NCBI GenBank assembly: GCA_011634665.1
Contig: WAEK01000008.1
Location: 2,039,501-2,103,500, forward strand
From: Mortierella sp. BCC40632
Taxonomy: Eukaryota > Mortierellomycota > Mortierellomycetes > Mortierellales > Mortierellaceae
Direction of reading: 5' to 3'
DNA: 64,000 nucleotides
Position 1 is the stretch's first letter. Each line of letters starts with the position of its first letter. Under the pieces are notes generated by a model that did no database searches, was not told the DNA's origin, and was given only the letters and a program-made list of their open reading frames with translations. The position numbers were made by a program, and so were the translations under genes. Below, piece by piece: positions 1-11,198 of this stretch.

Positions 1-298
1 GGCATCATTGACATGTTCAAACAGAAATACCTGGGGATGCTCTGCGACTTTAAGTTTTTTCAAAGTCGCTTGGATCTGACAAGACAATCACTAATGGGAA
101 GGCATGGTATCTAATCCTGCGTGCTCGGTCATATGTGAGGGAGGACATAAGCTACTCTGTACAGCTTTCGATAGCCAAAGAAAAAGATCTTCTCACAAGC
201 AGTGTGATATCTTGTTCGAGAGGTTGAGTCGGGGCATTAAATCCATTCAAAGTAATGCTATAAAATGAGAGGCCCCCGTTACTCTAAATTCAATTCAG

Positions 299-378
299 TG
301 GAGTGTTGGCAATTCTCATAGCAAACTGTCAACACTTCGATTTGTTGACAATTCTCTTAGTAAATTGTCAAAACTCCA
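299..378. repeat. 80-bp palindromic inverted repeat (MITE-like)
   Basis: The element begins TGGAGTGTTGGCAATT and ends with the imperfect reverse complement of that end (AATTGTCAAAACTCCA). Its interior contains a second inverted pair built on TTGACAATT and AATTGTCAA. A half-length relative lies at 570-613, and a short fragment with the shared core CTGTCAACACTTCA lies near 61949-61963. The small size, palindromic structure and copies at both ends of the window suggest a non-autonomous element. I do not see a clean target-site duplication. Confidence 0.55.
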
Positions 379-569
379 ATGACTTGATTTTAGAATAGAC
401 AGAGCCCACCGTCTTTATATATTTGATGTCGGAGTGGATCAAATGCTGTTGCTTGTGTGTTGTGGTGTACGTTTATGCGTGATTTTTTTCGACAGTCCTC
501 CAGGCACCTTCATTCTTCTGAACAAACCAAAGCGCTGCCGCTGGCTCTGTTATTTTGAACTCAGATCAC

Positions 570-613
570 TGGAGTTTTGACAATTCCCATAGTAAATTGT
601 CAACACTTCAAAT
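570..613. repeat. Half-copy of the 299-378 palindromic repeat
   Basis: It begins TGGAGTTTTGACAATTC and continues CATAGTAAATTGTCAACACT, matching the left half of the 299-378 element with a handful of substitutions. It is itself an imperfect hairpin, TTGACAATT pairing with AATTGTCAA. Confidence 0.55.
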
Positions 614-843
614 TAGGAGGGGGTAAGTACGTAGGAGCATCTTGGGTAGTCCACCAACATCAAAATAATCACTATGTCTCGTCGGGCGGTATTCGGGATA
701 GGAGGGTTACAAAGGTCTTTATTGTATCTCAATGATTGTTTTTTGGTTGTTTTTGGTTTTTGGTTTTTGGTTTTTTGGGGGGACTTTTTTAGGAGAGGGA
801 GGGAGGGGCTATCGCCTCTGCACAGAATTCTTCTCTTTCAAGA

Positions 844-1452
844 TTAGCGGCGACTATGTTGAGGATTCAGCCCCGAGACATTCTCCATTCCTCCCATCAT
901 ATCACTTCCCATCTCCGAGTCTTGTTCATATCCTCGACTGCCTACCATCGTTGTTGTCGTCGTTGGCGTTGTCGTTGTGGCCTGACTCGTTGGATCTTGC
1001 TGAAGTTGTTGAGCAAGGTTAGGTCGTCGACCCACAAGACTCGTCGGTGTGGACATATTACTTCTCGTTGGAGACGTCCCTGAAATATCCATCATCGATT
1101 GGTTCCCATTTCCCTGATGGCCGCTACCATGTCCCGATTCATGGAACTGCTTATCATTCTCAAAATTATCCAGGGCTGCCTTGACTCGTTCCCGGATATT
1201 CGACTCGTGATCTATGCTCAATGTCCGCAGTTGATCTTCCACGCCCATCTCCCTCAAAGTGACCACACGCTCATGAACAGCCGAGACACCAGCTTTGTCG
1301 TGGCAAGTCAGGTTGATGACCACCCAGACGGATGCGAGTCGAACCGCTGCAGAGTCATGCGACATGAGTCCAAGAATTAAGTTCAAGATATTAGGTCGCT
1401 TGATAATGCTCTGTCGATGGTGCTCGCCTCCAGTTGCAGAGTTGCTGCTGAG

Positions 1453-1514
<62 letters not shown>

Positions 1515-2209
1515 GGAGTTCATGAAAAATTATAGGTGAGTCAGGACCATGCACTTGACTCTCAATCCAAATTCGGAACAAACTTCAAAAGAGTAAGAGT
1601 AAGAGTAAAAGTAAAACAAAACAGAACAAAAAAGGCTTTTACCTGCTCCAAGATCAATGGGTTCTTCGATCTCAGCTTATCTTCAATAATCGACAACAAC
1701 TGCCCCTGTCCCAATCCTCGGACCACTCGATCAATGTCCTCTTCTCGTTCCGATGCAAGATTCCTCACCAAATTCAATGCTTGTTCCAAGATCGCTACAT
1801 CTCCATCGTTCAAAAGTCGTGCCAACGTATGGTAACCCAGTTGTTGCATCACCGAATCCTTGAGTTCCGAACTCGAATGAAAGGCTAGGTTCTTGATCGC
1901 CCACATGGCATTCAGTCGAACCACATGATCACTGCTACTGACCATCAGGACCAGTTTGCTGACCACGCCACGTTCCAAGCTAGACTTTTGCATTGGTGAC
2001 ATGTCCAGGACAATATTACAGAGTGTTGCTGTCGCTGCACTAAGAACGCCAATGTCTTCATCACTCAAAAGCTGGAGATCATGATTCGGAAAAAAAAAAA
2101 GAAGAGTTAGTGCAAGATTATGAGTGCGAGTCAGAGAGTGGAATAAAGCGTCAGTGAGCAGGAAAAAAAGTGCAGCCATTTTCCTATGGATCACAAAGGC
2201 AATAATAAT

Positions 2210-2240
<31 letters not shown>

Positions 2241-3184
2241 AGATAGCTGCATACCTGAAACAGTGGTGCCTCGATACCTGCTTCCAGTAGATGCGTCCGA
2301 AGGTTTTTGACACTCCTAGACAAACTCCGTGTGCACTGACAAGCAGCCGAGCGGACTCCAGGAGAAGGATGGGTCATGGCGCTGACAATATGTGTCAAGA
2401 TATTGGCCTCGATCACCTGTTTTCTACATTCGTCTTTCAACTGACTAATTGCTGCCAGGGCAAGGAGTGCATTCTGCAGGGTGGTGATGAGGAACAAAGG
2501 GGTTCATACAGATGGGTGAGAGGGAGAGAGAGGAGAAAAAAGAAGAGGCAGGAATAAAAAAAAAAAAAAAAGATAAAGGACCAATGAGAATGAGATAACA
2601 AAATTTGTACAGCCAAGTGCAATGTTGTTTGCTATCCTTTTCCAGCTGTGTAAAAAAGGCTGCATTCTGAGAAAGTACAAGACGGAGACAAAAGCCTTTT
2701 TTTTGTTATTACCTCTTTCAGCTTGTCCTTTTGGTTCACAATGCCATACACAGGGTCCTCAACATCCATTTGGCTAATGATTGAGGCCAGCTTGGGAATA
2801 GCATCCATCTCACAGACCGCCTTTTGCATGGTCTCACTCTCCCAGATCAAGTATGCTAGTTGGCAGGGGGTTAGGAGAAGCCACAAACGCGCACAGGAAA
2901 AAAAAAGGGGGGGGGGAGGGCATTGTAAATATAAAAAAGTTTATGCATGTTAGAGCTCGAGTGTGGGCAAAAACAAAAAACAAAAACAAAAACATTCTCT
3001 CTCTCTTTCTTTCATTCTCTCTTTTACCAAGAATCTTGGGGGCTGCTTCCTGAACGGGTCCTGTGAGCTGCAACATCTTGACCAAGATCGGTAATACAGT
3101 CAATGTGATGTCGTCGCTTAGTTCCGGAATGACGCCCCTCGGTTCATATTGGAGAGGCTATGAAATAAAATATGCAATATATAA

Positions 3185-3216
<32 letters not shown>

Positions 3217-5488
3217 CGAAAGTATATGGATGGGTTTGGACAAGGCAGAATAAACAAAGGCCTTAAGGATTTGGATTCTAATACGGAGCAATGAAAGGCA
3301 GACCAGCACGCACTTACCATGTTACGGCTGCAAGTCGCACCGTTGGTGATTTGTCTAGAACAAGCCGAAGTATATAAAGTGCAGGCCGCTCTCCATTCTC
3401 CACTAAATTATTACACATGAAGACGAAAAAACATTTTAGAAAGATATGCAGGAAAAAAAATTGAAAAAAAAAAAGATAGCGGATCCTCTCCCCTTATTGT
3501 TTGTGTATTGGTGCCTCTCTCCCCCTCTCTCCTCTTCCCTTCCTTCATCCTCCCCCTTCTCCCCTAATGTTCAGGTGGGATCTCATGTAATGCACATTTG
3601 AAGCTCAAGAAAATAGCCATTGCATGGATCGATTCACTGGATCGAAGGAGAGAGAGAAAAGAGGACAGAGAAGGGAATGGAGGAGAGGTATACGTACGTC
3701 GTAGCTGGGCAATAAGTCGTGCCAGTTCCGCATTTCCTTTGACAAGTGCTGCTAACGCCGTCAGTGCTGCTTCCTGGCCTTTGGTGATCCCAGAGGAAAG
3801 AAGACGCATCAACAATGGAATGGCTCCACTGGCGGCAATTTGCATCTGCTCATCCTTGGTTTCGCAGCATCGAGCCAAGATAGAGGCCAGCAATTCTGCC
3901 GTATGGACGACAACAGTGTCCTGTCCTACTCGACAGTTGCCATAGGCTTCCATAAGCTGCACGAGCACATGAAGATGATCTCCCTATTTTTGATTATTTT
4001 TTTTTTTTGGTTGGTATAGGTTGGTTGGCTGCTGTGAGTCCCGAGTCCAGCAAATTATGCGAAAAAAAGCGTCTCAACGAGTTATCCCTGAAATAAAAGC
4101 AAGCAAGAAAAAAAAAAGGCAAACGTAATCGCTTGCAATTGGGCAATTAGAGCATGTCCGTCTTACCTGGAACAGTTGATGCCTTGAAACCTTGGGACAG
4201 GCATAGATGGCATTCAGAGTACGTGCAGCAGCTTCGATCAACTTGGGATCTCCATTGGGGTTCAGACAGTGCAACAACGGTTCTACAACGCCTGCGTTCG
4301 TCAGAGCGACAATATTACTTTCGTTGCCTACGAGTCCCAAGGTGGTGGTGGTGAGAGAGGAAGAAGAACGAGGGAAAAGAGGGCGAAGACAAAGTGGTGG
4401 TAGTAGTGGAAATGGCGATCAGGAATAGGAGAAGAGAAGGGGTTTTGTTTTGTTGTTGTTTTTTTGCGGAAGTTGGGGTATCGAGTTAGTTTCTCCATCA
4501 CTCCCTAGAAATCAAACACAGCACGCGACTTGCACACACACACACAAAAGGAAGAGAGAAGAAAAAGAACAGGAGAGCCCCGAGGATAGGGACTTCCTTG
4601 TGTATGCGTATTGTCTTTTCTTACCAAAGGCGAAACTTCCGAGCACGATCGTGGCCTGAATCTTTAGCTGGGGATCCTTCTCGTCTCTTGCCAAGATGAT
4701 TTCCTTTAGTCTAAGAAGACAGAGACATTACAAAATAAAATAATCGAGACAGAGAGACAGACAAAAAAAGAGAAAAGCTTAGTACTGGTGTGGTTGGAGA
4801 ATCTCCCTTTTGGAGCCAAGAGTGATGTCCTGTAGAGCGATGGATGGCGAGAGCGCGAGTGATGGACTCGAGAGAACAGGGTATGGGAGCACGAGCCATG
4901 TGAAGCGAGTGAGCGAGAGAGTGAAATGGTCGCACTACTGGTGATGCCAGTCCTTCCCGACCCGATCCCCTCTCTCTCTTTCTCTCTCTCTCTGTCTCTC
5001 TCCCCGACCACCCCTTGCCTCTTCAGAAACACACACAAAGACACCCCTTTCCGGCTGCTGCTACTGCTTCTGCTGTTGCTGTTATTGTTTCTTGTTGTTC
5101 CCATCGCTTCAGGGATGGAACTCCTTTTGTTCCCATCGGGTCCCGTCCTGCGCTGCTTGCATGAATTGTCTCTGGACTGCACTGCGTTGGCTTTGTCGAG
5201 TCCTTGTGTCTCCGCTGCTCTCGAACCGACTTTGCAGATGGCAAAAAAAAAAAAAAGGGAGAGAAAGTAGGAGAAAAAGAAGTGGAGAAAAGAAGTGGAG
5301 AAAAGAGGAGACAGATCTTTTTTTCTTCTTTACCTCGAGACGATGCCCAGTTGAATGTAAAGATCCTTCTTGGTTTTGTTGCCAATAATGTTGTTCTTGA
5401 TGAACCGAAGGGTTTTTACACGCTCATGAGAAGCCAGCTGGTGAGAGGCCAGCTGCGCGACGGCGACCTCGTGCGGGGTTAGAGTCAT
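844..5488 (-). CDS. Armadillo-repeat GID/CTLH ubiquitin-ligase subunit (GID5/VID28, ARMC8-like)
   Basis: Hand-built exons (descending) are 5488-5334, 4710-4625, 4327-4167, 3983-3698, 3402-3318, 3157-3028, 2855-2713, 2473-2255, 2071-1643 and 1455-844, giving about 768 residues. Every other junction is phase-consistent with GT/AG borders. The protein is almost entirely ARM repeats; examples are LKIQATIVLGSFAFG, VRLAAVTC, VRLNAMWAIKNLAF and a C-terminal VRLASVWVVINLTCHD followed by RERVKAALDNFE. That ending is typical of ARMC8/Vid28, the scaffold of the GID/CTLH E3 ligase that degrades gluconeogenic enzymes in yeast (family knowledge). The C-terminal ~85 residues are Ser/Thr/Gly-rich and low complexity. 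Two oddities are a one-base frame break near 3135-3138 and a 57-nt homopolymer just before the last acceptor. The start is uncertain: the first exon stays open upstream to an acceptor-like TAG at 5528-5530, so a further 5' exon is possible. Other ARM proteins are less likely. Confidence 0.8.
1457..1513. repeat. 57-nt poly(T) tract
   Basis: An uninterrupted run of T on the plus strand. On the coding (minus) strand it is a poly(A) tract directly before the acceptor of the last GID5-like exon, where a polypyrimidine tract would be expected. Confidence 0.95.
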
Positions 5489-7560
5489 TTGAAGAGCGTC
5501 GGTAGTGCTGAGTAGTGGATCCTTGTACTAGAGAAAGAAAGGGAGAAACTACGTGTGCGTGTATAAATGTGTGTGTGTGTGTGTGTGTGTGGATGTGCGC
5601 GTGTGTAGGTGTGAAGAAGTTACGACCGCAGGTGAAAGAATAGCTTCGGGGAACGGAGGACGAAGACAGGGATAACCAAGAAGGGAGGATGCAAATAAGA
5701 GAGGAGAAAGAAAGAGAGAAAGAGAAAGAGAGAGCGGAGAGAGATGCGATGAGAAAAGAAAGGATGAATGAGTGAAGTGCTGGATTGGAATCCCAAAAAA
5801 GGGTCTCTCTTGTGCTGCACAAAGTCTAGCTTGGTGTGGTGCCTGGTGTGTGTAGCGGAGGTTGGGAGTGGAGTTGAGAGGTTGAGTGAACGAACGAACG
5901 GATGGATGAATGAGGGGATGGATGGATGGATGGATGGATGGATGGATGAATAGATGGATGGATAGGTGGGTGGATGGACAGATGGATGGAAGAATAAATG
6001 AAAATGATTTAATGACAGAAGAGGTTCATGCTTCCAAAGCAAGTAGTCCATTCACTCGTCGAACAAGAGCAGTCCCATTTAGGTCGCCCATGGGCAGTCA
6101 GCCCTTGGACGATTCCCCGAAATGCGCTCTCATGCCGCTTAGCTTTAACTTGCATAGACTTGTTCGTCTCTTCTTTTCCTTGTCTTGCCCCTCTATTCGC
6201 CCAATCCACGCCTCAAGGGGCCACAAGGCGGAGCCATTGAAGAGCTACGCTGAGTCCTAGAGGGGAATGCTGGTGAAAGGTAGGACGCGTCCTGGAAGGA
6301 GAACCTGGATCGACAGGGTGCATCCTGCAGGAGCTAATACTGATGTGTAGCACACAATAGAAGCGATTACTGCACTACCACAACAACAACCTCACCATCA
6401 ACAACAGGAGCAGCAGCAACAAGACTGTAGATCAAAAAGTGGTCAGCGAGAGAGGTATCAGTCTCCAGTCAGAACCAGGAATACGGCCACTTCTACGGCT
6501 CTTGCCCTTGCATTTAGAGGCTGAGAGGCATGGCCCTTTCCACATCTCTTCATATCTACTAATGATACGAAGAGGGAAAAAAGATTGTCGAATCGAAAGG
6601 GCGAAGAGAGAAAGCAGGAGTGGATCTCCATCCTGGCCGTGTGGAAGCTCTCTTTCTCTCTCTCTTTCTCTCTTTGTGTGTGTCCTCCCTTGGCAGGGAT
6701 CTCTATCCAGTCGATGGTATCCCGAATCAACAACAACAGCAGCAAAAGGAGGATTCACTGGACGCAGGAAAGGAGACGCAAAAGGGAGGAGGAGGGAGGC
6801 ATTGAGTTGGTATGAAGCACAAGTAAAAGAACAATTGGACTTTTAGTTCATCATGTTTGTCCTTGTGGTCGTCACACAGTGGCTGCAGGGAGAGGATGAA
6901 AGAAAAGTGGATGCTCACGCACCATGCGTCGGGACTGGACGAGAACGGAGAAAGTGACCCCAGCTTAGGTTTTGTTTGTATGATGCCGACATGAACATGA
7001 CTTTACGAATGAATAGCTGAAGAGGGCGAGGGTCAAAAGGGGTGACTGTGCCAGGAACAGCGAAAGAAAGAGGAGAAGGAAGAGGAGGAAGAGGAGGAAG
7101 AGGAAGAAGAGGGAGAGACATCCACTCTTACTCTTTTTCCTTCTCTCTTTCCTTCTCATATCCCGCTACACCTTCATTAAAGTCTTTTGTTTCCATCTTC
7201 CCATCTGCTACTCTTCTCCTCTTTGATTCAAAGCGTGTGCTAGTTCTTCTCACGCTTTCATCAGCTGAAACACCGACAGGGGCACAACCGTGCGCTGCTA
7301 CTGCATCGCGATCAAAAAAAAAAAAAAGAGACTCCTCAGTTTTGGTTCTCTCTCTCAATCTCTCTCTTTCTCTTTCTCCCTTTCTTCTGTCATCTCTCCA
7401 ACGCCTTTTTTTTCTTTTCTTTCTCAGTACCATTCGCCCCCAAACCGCTTTCCGTCCCGTTATCCGGCAACACTCCTTTCCTTACGGAATCTAGCCTACA
7501 CCCTACTTAACGAGTCCAAAGCGCCCTCTTTTCTCTAAAGGTGCTCCGCCCACAGCCCAA
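5489..7560. other. Divergent intergenic region, microsatellite-rich
   Basis: It separates the minus-strand GID5-like gene from the plus-strand protease gene. It contains a GT repeat near 5571-5592, a GGAT tetranucleotide array near 5900-5990, GA-rich tracts on the GID5 side and CT-rich tracts (7130-7500) on the protease side. A hydrophobic stretch near 7215-7270 (VLVLLTLSSAETPTGAQP) shares the protease reading frame but is separated from its ATG by a stop at 7492-7494. It could be part of a missed signal-peptide exon, but I could not connect it. Confidence 0.5.
5900..5990. repeat. GGAT tetranucleotide microsatellite
   Basis: Tandem GGAT units, uninterrupted across about 5916-5948 and degenerate on both sides. 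They generate spurious Met-Asp-Gly-Trp ORFs. Confidence 0.9.
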
Positions 7561-10054
7561 ATGGATGGACCCAGCCCTTTGGGAGAGATCGATGTCCTCT
7601 ATCGGATCCCTCTCACCACTGACGGCCCCTGGGTAATGATTACCCGAAAACAAGAAGGCTTCTCCTCATGTCTTTCTTTTCTTTTTCCTTTTTTTTTTTT
7701 TTTTTATTCTTCACTTTTCGCTTGCGTTCCCAATAGGTTAGCAAACAATCAACTAAAAGATATCAACTTGCCTTCCTTGTTCTCTTCTACTCCCACTTTC
7801 TTTTTTTTTTCCATTTCTAACATGTTTAGTATTATGTCCCTGTCCAGATTGGCTCACCGCCCCAATCCTTCAGCCTCATGCTCGACACAGGGTCCAGTCT
7901 CTCTTGGCTTCAAAGTACAGAATGCGATCAACATCCCACCTTGTGTAGTCTCGCCCCAAAATTCAACACCTCTAAATCCTCTACTCTGGTCCATCGTCCG
8001 GAATCGGTTCTGGTCAGGTACACGGAGGGTACCATTCAGACTCAGATTGTCTCTGATGTTCTCTCCCTCGGTACAGGACTCGAGATCGAGGCCAGAGATC
8101 CCTTACCGGATTGGGTTGATCAGCAAAAAAATACAAAGGATGAAAACACAACAACAAATCCAATCAAAAGGAGTGGCTCAATTTCAGAACGACAACCAAG
8201 GAGTGACAGTGACCATACAGAGCAACCTTCTCCTGGGACAGAATCCAACCCTGGAATGAAAGTTAGGCGTCGCAAGGTTCAACATTTCGGATTGACCAAC
8301 GATATTTCGGGGGATGCATATTTGTTGACCAAGGAAACGTTGGTCAGTGGCTTTCTTGGGGCGAGTCAACGGCGATTTGATCCGCATAGTGGTATGTAGA
8401 TAAGAAGCAACCCACTATTCACCACATACTCTAGAGCGAGTAGTTTGAAAGAAAGAAAGAAAGAAAGAAAGAAAGAAGAAAAGAAAAGAAAAGAATGGTC
8501 TCTAATTCCCTTCCTTCCATTCTCAAAAAAAAAAAAAAAACTACTCGACTCACATCCTTCCAGAGATCATCAGTGAATTGGCCGCACCTGTCTTTTCGTT
8601 GGCTTTCACGGGATCATGGGGGACTCTCACTCTTGGGGGTCCTGACCCAGCATTTTACTCCGCCCCATTAAACTGGATCCGAACCCTTCCTGATGAGGCT
8701 GGGTGGGTCACGTCGTTATCGCCAAGGATTGATCTCATTCCTGGCCCTTCCACTTACTCAACACCACCAGTGCCAGCACCAGCACCAATACCAGAATCAA
8801 ATTCGGCAAGGATAGCGGGACTTGCGACTACTACTTCTGAACCTGAACCCAAAAAAAGACATCTTCTCAATCCCCATAGTCAAACATCCGACTATCCACC
8901 TTTCTCTTCCGCCACAGGATCTCCACCAATCCCGATTCCAACAGCTGCTAGGATAAGTTCAGGTGATTTCTATCTTCTCGCGGACGACAATACCACTTAT
9001 GCCATCACCGATCTGGATCGTGTCTGGTTCGATAGTGGGACTTCTTATATCTGGGGGGAAGCCGCCACGATCAAAGCCTTGAACGATTGGATCGGTGCAG
9101 ATCCTGTTACGGGTCAAGTGGATTGTCATCGGATCCCAACTTTGGGTCGAATTGTCTTTTCCATTGGTTCGCTTCTCCCTTTTTCTTCTTCCTCCTCCTC
9201 TTCTTCTCATGCAACTCAAGAACAAAGGGATGATCCAAACAAGGGTCGGAAACCATGGTCGAGTCCTTCGGGATACTCCTTTGAGACTCAACAAAGTCCA
9301 GAGGGTCAAAAAGCCTACTCGAGGGGGTCTCAAGAAACATGGACAACAACGAAAACTCCTGCGATCCGACTTGAATTGACACCGAACGAGTACATTATCG
9401 GCACCCCAACCTCTAGACGATGTTTCACGGCCCTGAATGCTTCGAATCCACGAAAGAGGCATTGGATTTTTGGACTTCATGTCTTGCGAGGGTTCTATAC
9501 CGTGTATCATTACGGGTATGGACTTTTCGGCATTGGTAAGTCAGCCTTTTCCCCTTTCAATTCTTCTCATTCGATATGAATTTATTGGTGCATGCGGACA
9601 ATATATATATATATATTTAACGGCTTAGTGACTGATCCACCTCTCTTGTTCTCTCCCTCTCCATTCTCCTTTTCCTCTCTTCCTAACCTCGTGATTAGCA
9701 CCTTACAACATCACCAACACCAACCCAGTTGGAAGAGTCGTCGTCCCCGGATTATTTGAATCCATGGACAAAGAGATTCAATCCTCAATCCAACGACTCA
9801 CCGACTACACTTCCTCAGCCGCTCCTCGTCCTTTTCTGTACCGTCCTTCTCTACCCTATCCTCGTCATCACCCTCGTCATCCTAAGCAGCCAAAAACAAT
9901 CCACCCTACTCGAGAGTCGCAGATCGGGTCAATACCCTTGCGGGAAGAGCTTCTTTTAGGAGAAAAGAACAGGATATTCACCTTGTTTGGTTTTGGGAGA
10001 GCCATGGTGTTTTATTTGATTCTATACCAATGTCTAAGTCATTGTATATACTGA
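7561..10054 (+). CDS. Pepsin-family (A1) aspartic protease
   Basis: Exons are 7561-7632, 7830-8391, 8564-9535 and 9699-10054, giving about 653 residues. All three introns have GT/AG borders and matching phases, and two have CTAAC branch-point motifs just before the acceptor. The first catalytic motif is DTGSSLSW (Asp about residue 43), preceded by YYVPVQIGSPPQSF, the classic start of an A1 protease body. The second is FDSGTSYIW (Asp about residue 368). SPVFSLAF-like and GLHVLRGFYTVY segments fit the family. The ~325-residue spacing between catalytic Asp residues is well above that of pepsin, because Pro/Ser-rich stretches are inserted (about residues 265-335). A1 enzymes normally carry a signal peptide and propeptide. 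Neither is visible downstream of this ATG, so either an upstream exon is missing or the enzyme is unusual. The C-terminal ~115 residues are poorly conserved. The family assignment is secure; the exact substrate and location are unknown. Confidence 0.85.
8449..8475. repeat. GAAA microsatellite in protease intron 2
   Basis: Tandem GAAA units inside the second intron of the aspartic protease gene. Confidence 0.85.
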
Positions 10055-10960
10055 GTTGGAGGAGGATATATATATATCTTCTTCACTACTGCCTGCAAAA
10101 ATGAGGAGAGGAATGAAAAAGAAAGAAAGAAAGAAAGAAAGAAATAGAGGATTTTTGTATTTATAGATCTTAGAAGGGTCAAAATCCTGAATAGAGACTT
10201 GACAACGGTGCGGATCAAATTCATTTCATGTTTTCCTTTTGATTTGATGCAGATTTTTTTTTTTTTTTTTTATTAATATCATTATTATTTTCCCATTAAA
10301 AGAAAGAAAAAAGAAAAGAAAAAGAAAAGAAAAGAATAGAAAAAAGAGGGAGGGGGGATAGTGGAGGAGGGAATACAAATGCACTTTCTGTTCTTCATTT
10401 CTTCTTCTTCTTCTCCATATCCTCTTACAACTGATTCCTTCTACAGACAATAATAATAATAACAATAAGCAAACAAACAAACAAGCATGCTAGCAAGAAG
10501 TAATAATAATAGTAATAAATAAATAAGACCGCGCAGTCTCGCCAGGAGGGTTACTATACATGCTATATACCCACTGCAATGATCCCCCTTTTCTTTCCTT
10601 TTCTTTTTCTTTTTTCTTTTTTTTTTCTCCTAAAAAAAGAAAAGGAAGGAAAAAGAAAAAAGGAAAAAAAAGAAAAAGTGATACTAGATAATAAAATAGC
10701 CAGACAAAAGGATAAAGAGGTAAAAGAGGAAGAAACAATCTGTTGCCTAGGGAAGGGAGGAGAGAAGGAAGAGGAAGAAGAAGAGGGGAAGGGTAGAAAG
10801 AGGTGTGTGTGTGTGTGAGTGAGAGAGAAGGATAATTGATTGGGTACTGGAAGAAGGATGGAAAAAAAATTGGATGAGACGTAAAGGAGAGAAAGGGTAA
10901 GGTGAAGGAGCGAGGACAAAGTGATGAGGAGAAGAGGTAGAAAGTCACTCAGACTTTCTC

Positions 10961-10996
<36 letters not shown>

Positions 10997-11198
10997 GAGA
11001 TGAAAAAAGAGATAAAGGTAATAGTAATAAGAGAGAGAAAAAAAAAAAAAAAAAAGATACATACATACGCAACAATAGGACCAATCCATCCGTTTTCCTT
11101 TCACACATCTGTCCTCCTCCTCCTCCTCTCCTTTGAGAAATAAGCAATCAAGTGCAAACAAACAAACAATCAAACAATCAAAAATGAAAGAGGATCAA
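10055..11198. other. Convergent intergenic region, low complexity
   Basis: It lies between the 3' ends of the protease gene (+) and the NDT80-like gene (-). It contains TATATA, GAAA, poly(T), poly(A) and CT/GA tracts. No coding exon was recognised. Confidence 0.6.

Larger units (their letters stand above)
1..843. other. Intergenic / window edge, no gene recognised
   Basis: I see no convincing coding exon here. The stretch holds the palindromic repeat at 299-378 and a related half-copy at 570-613, both annotated separately. It ends in the 3' flank of the minus-strand GID5-like gene. Confidence 0.6.

Noticed and set aside
5900..5990. CRISPR-like tandem array
   Set aside because: A simple GGAT microsatellite without spacers, in a eukaryotic genome.
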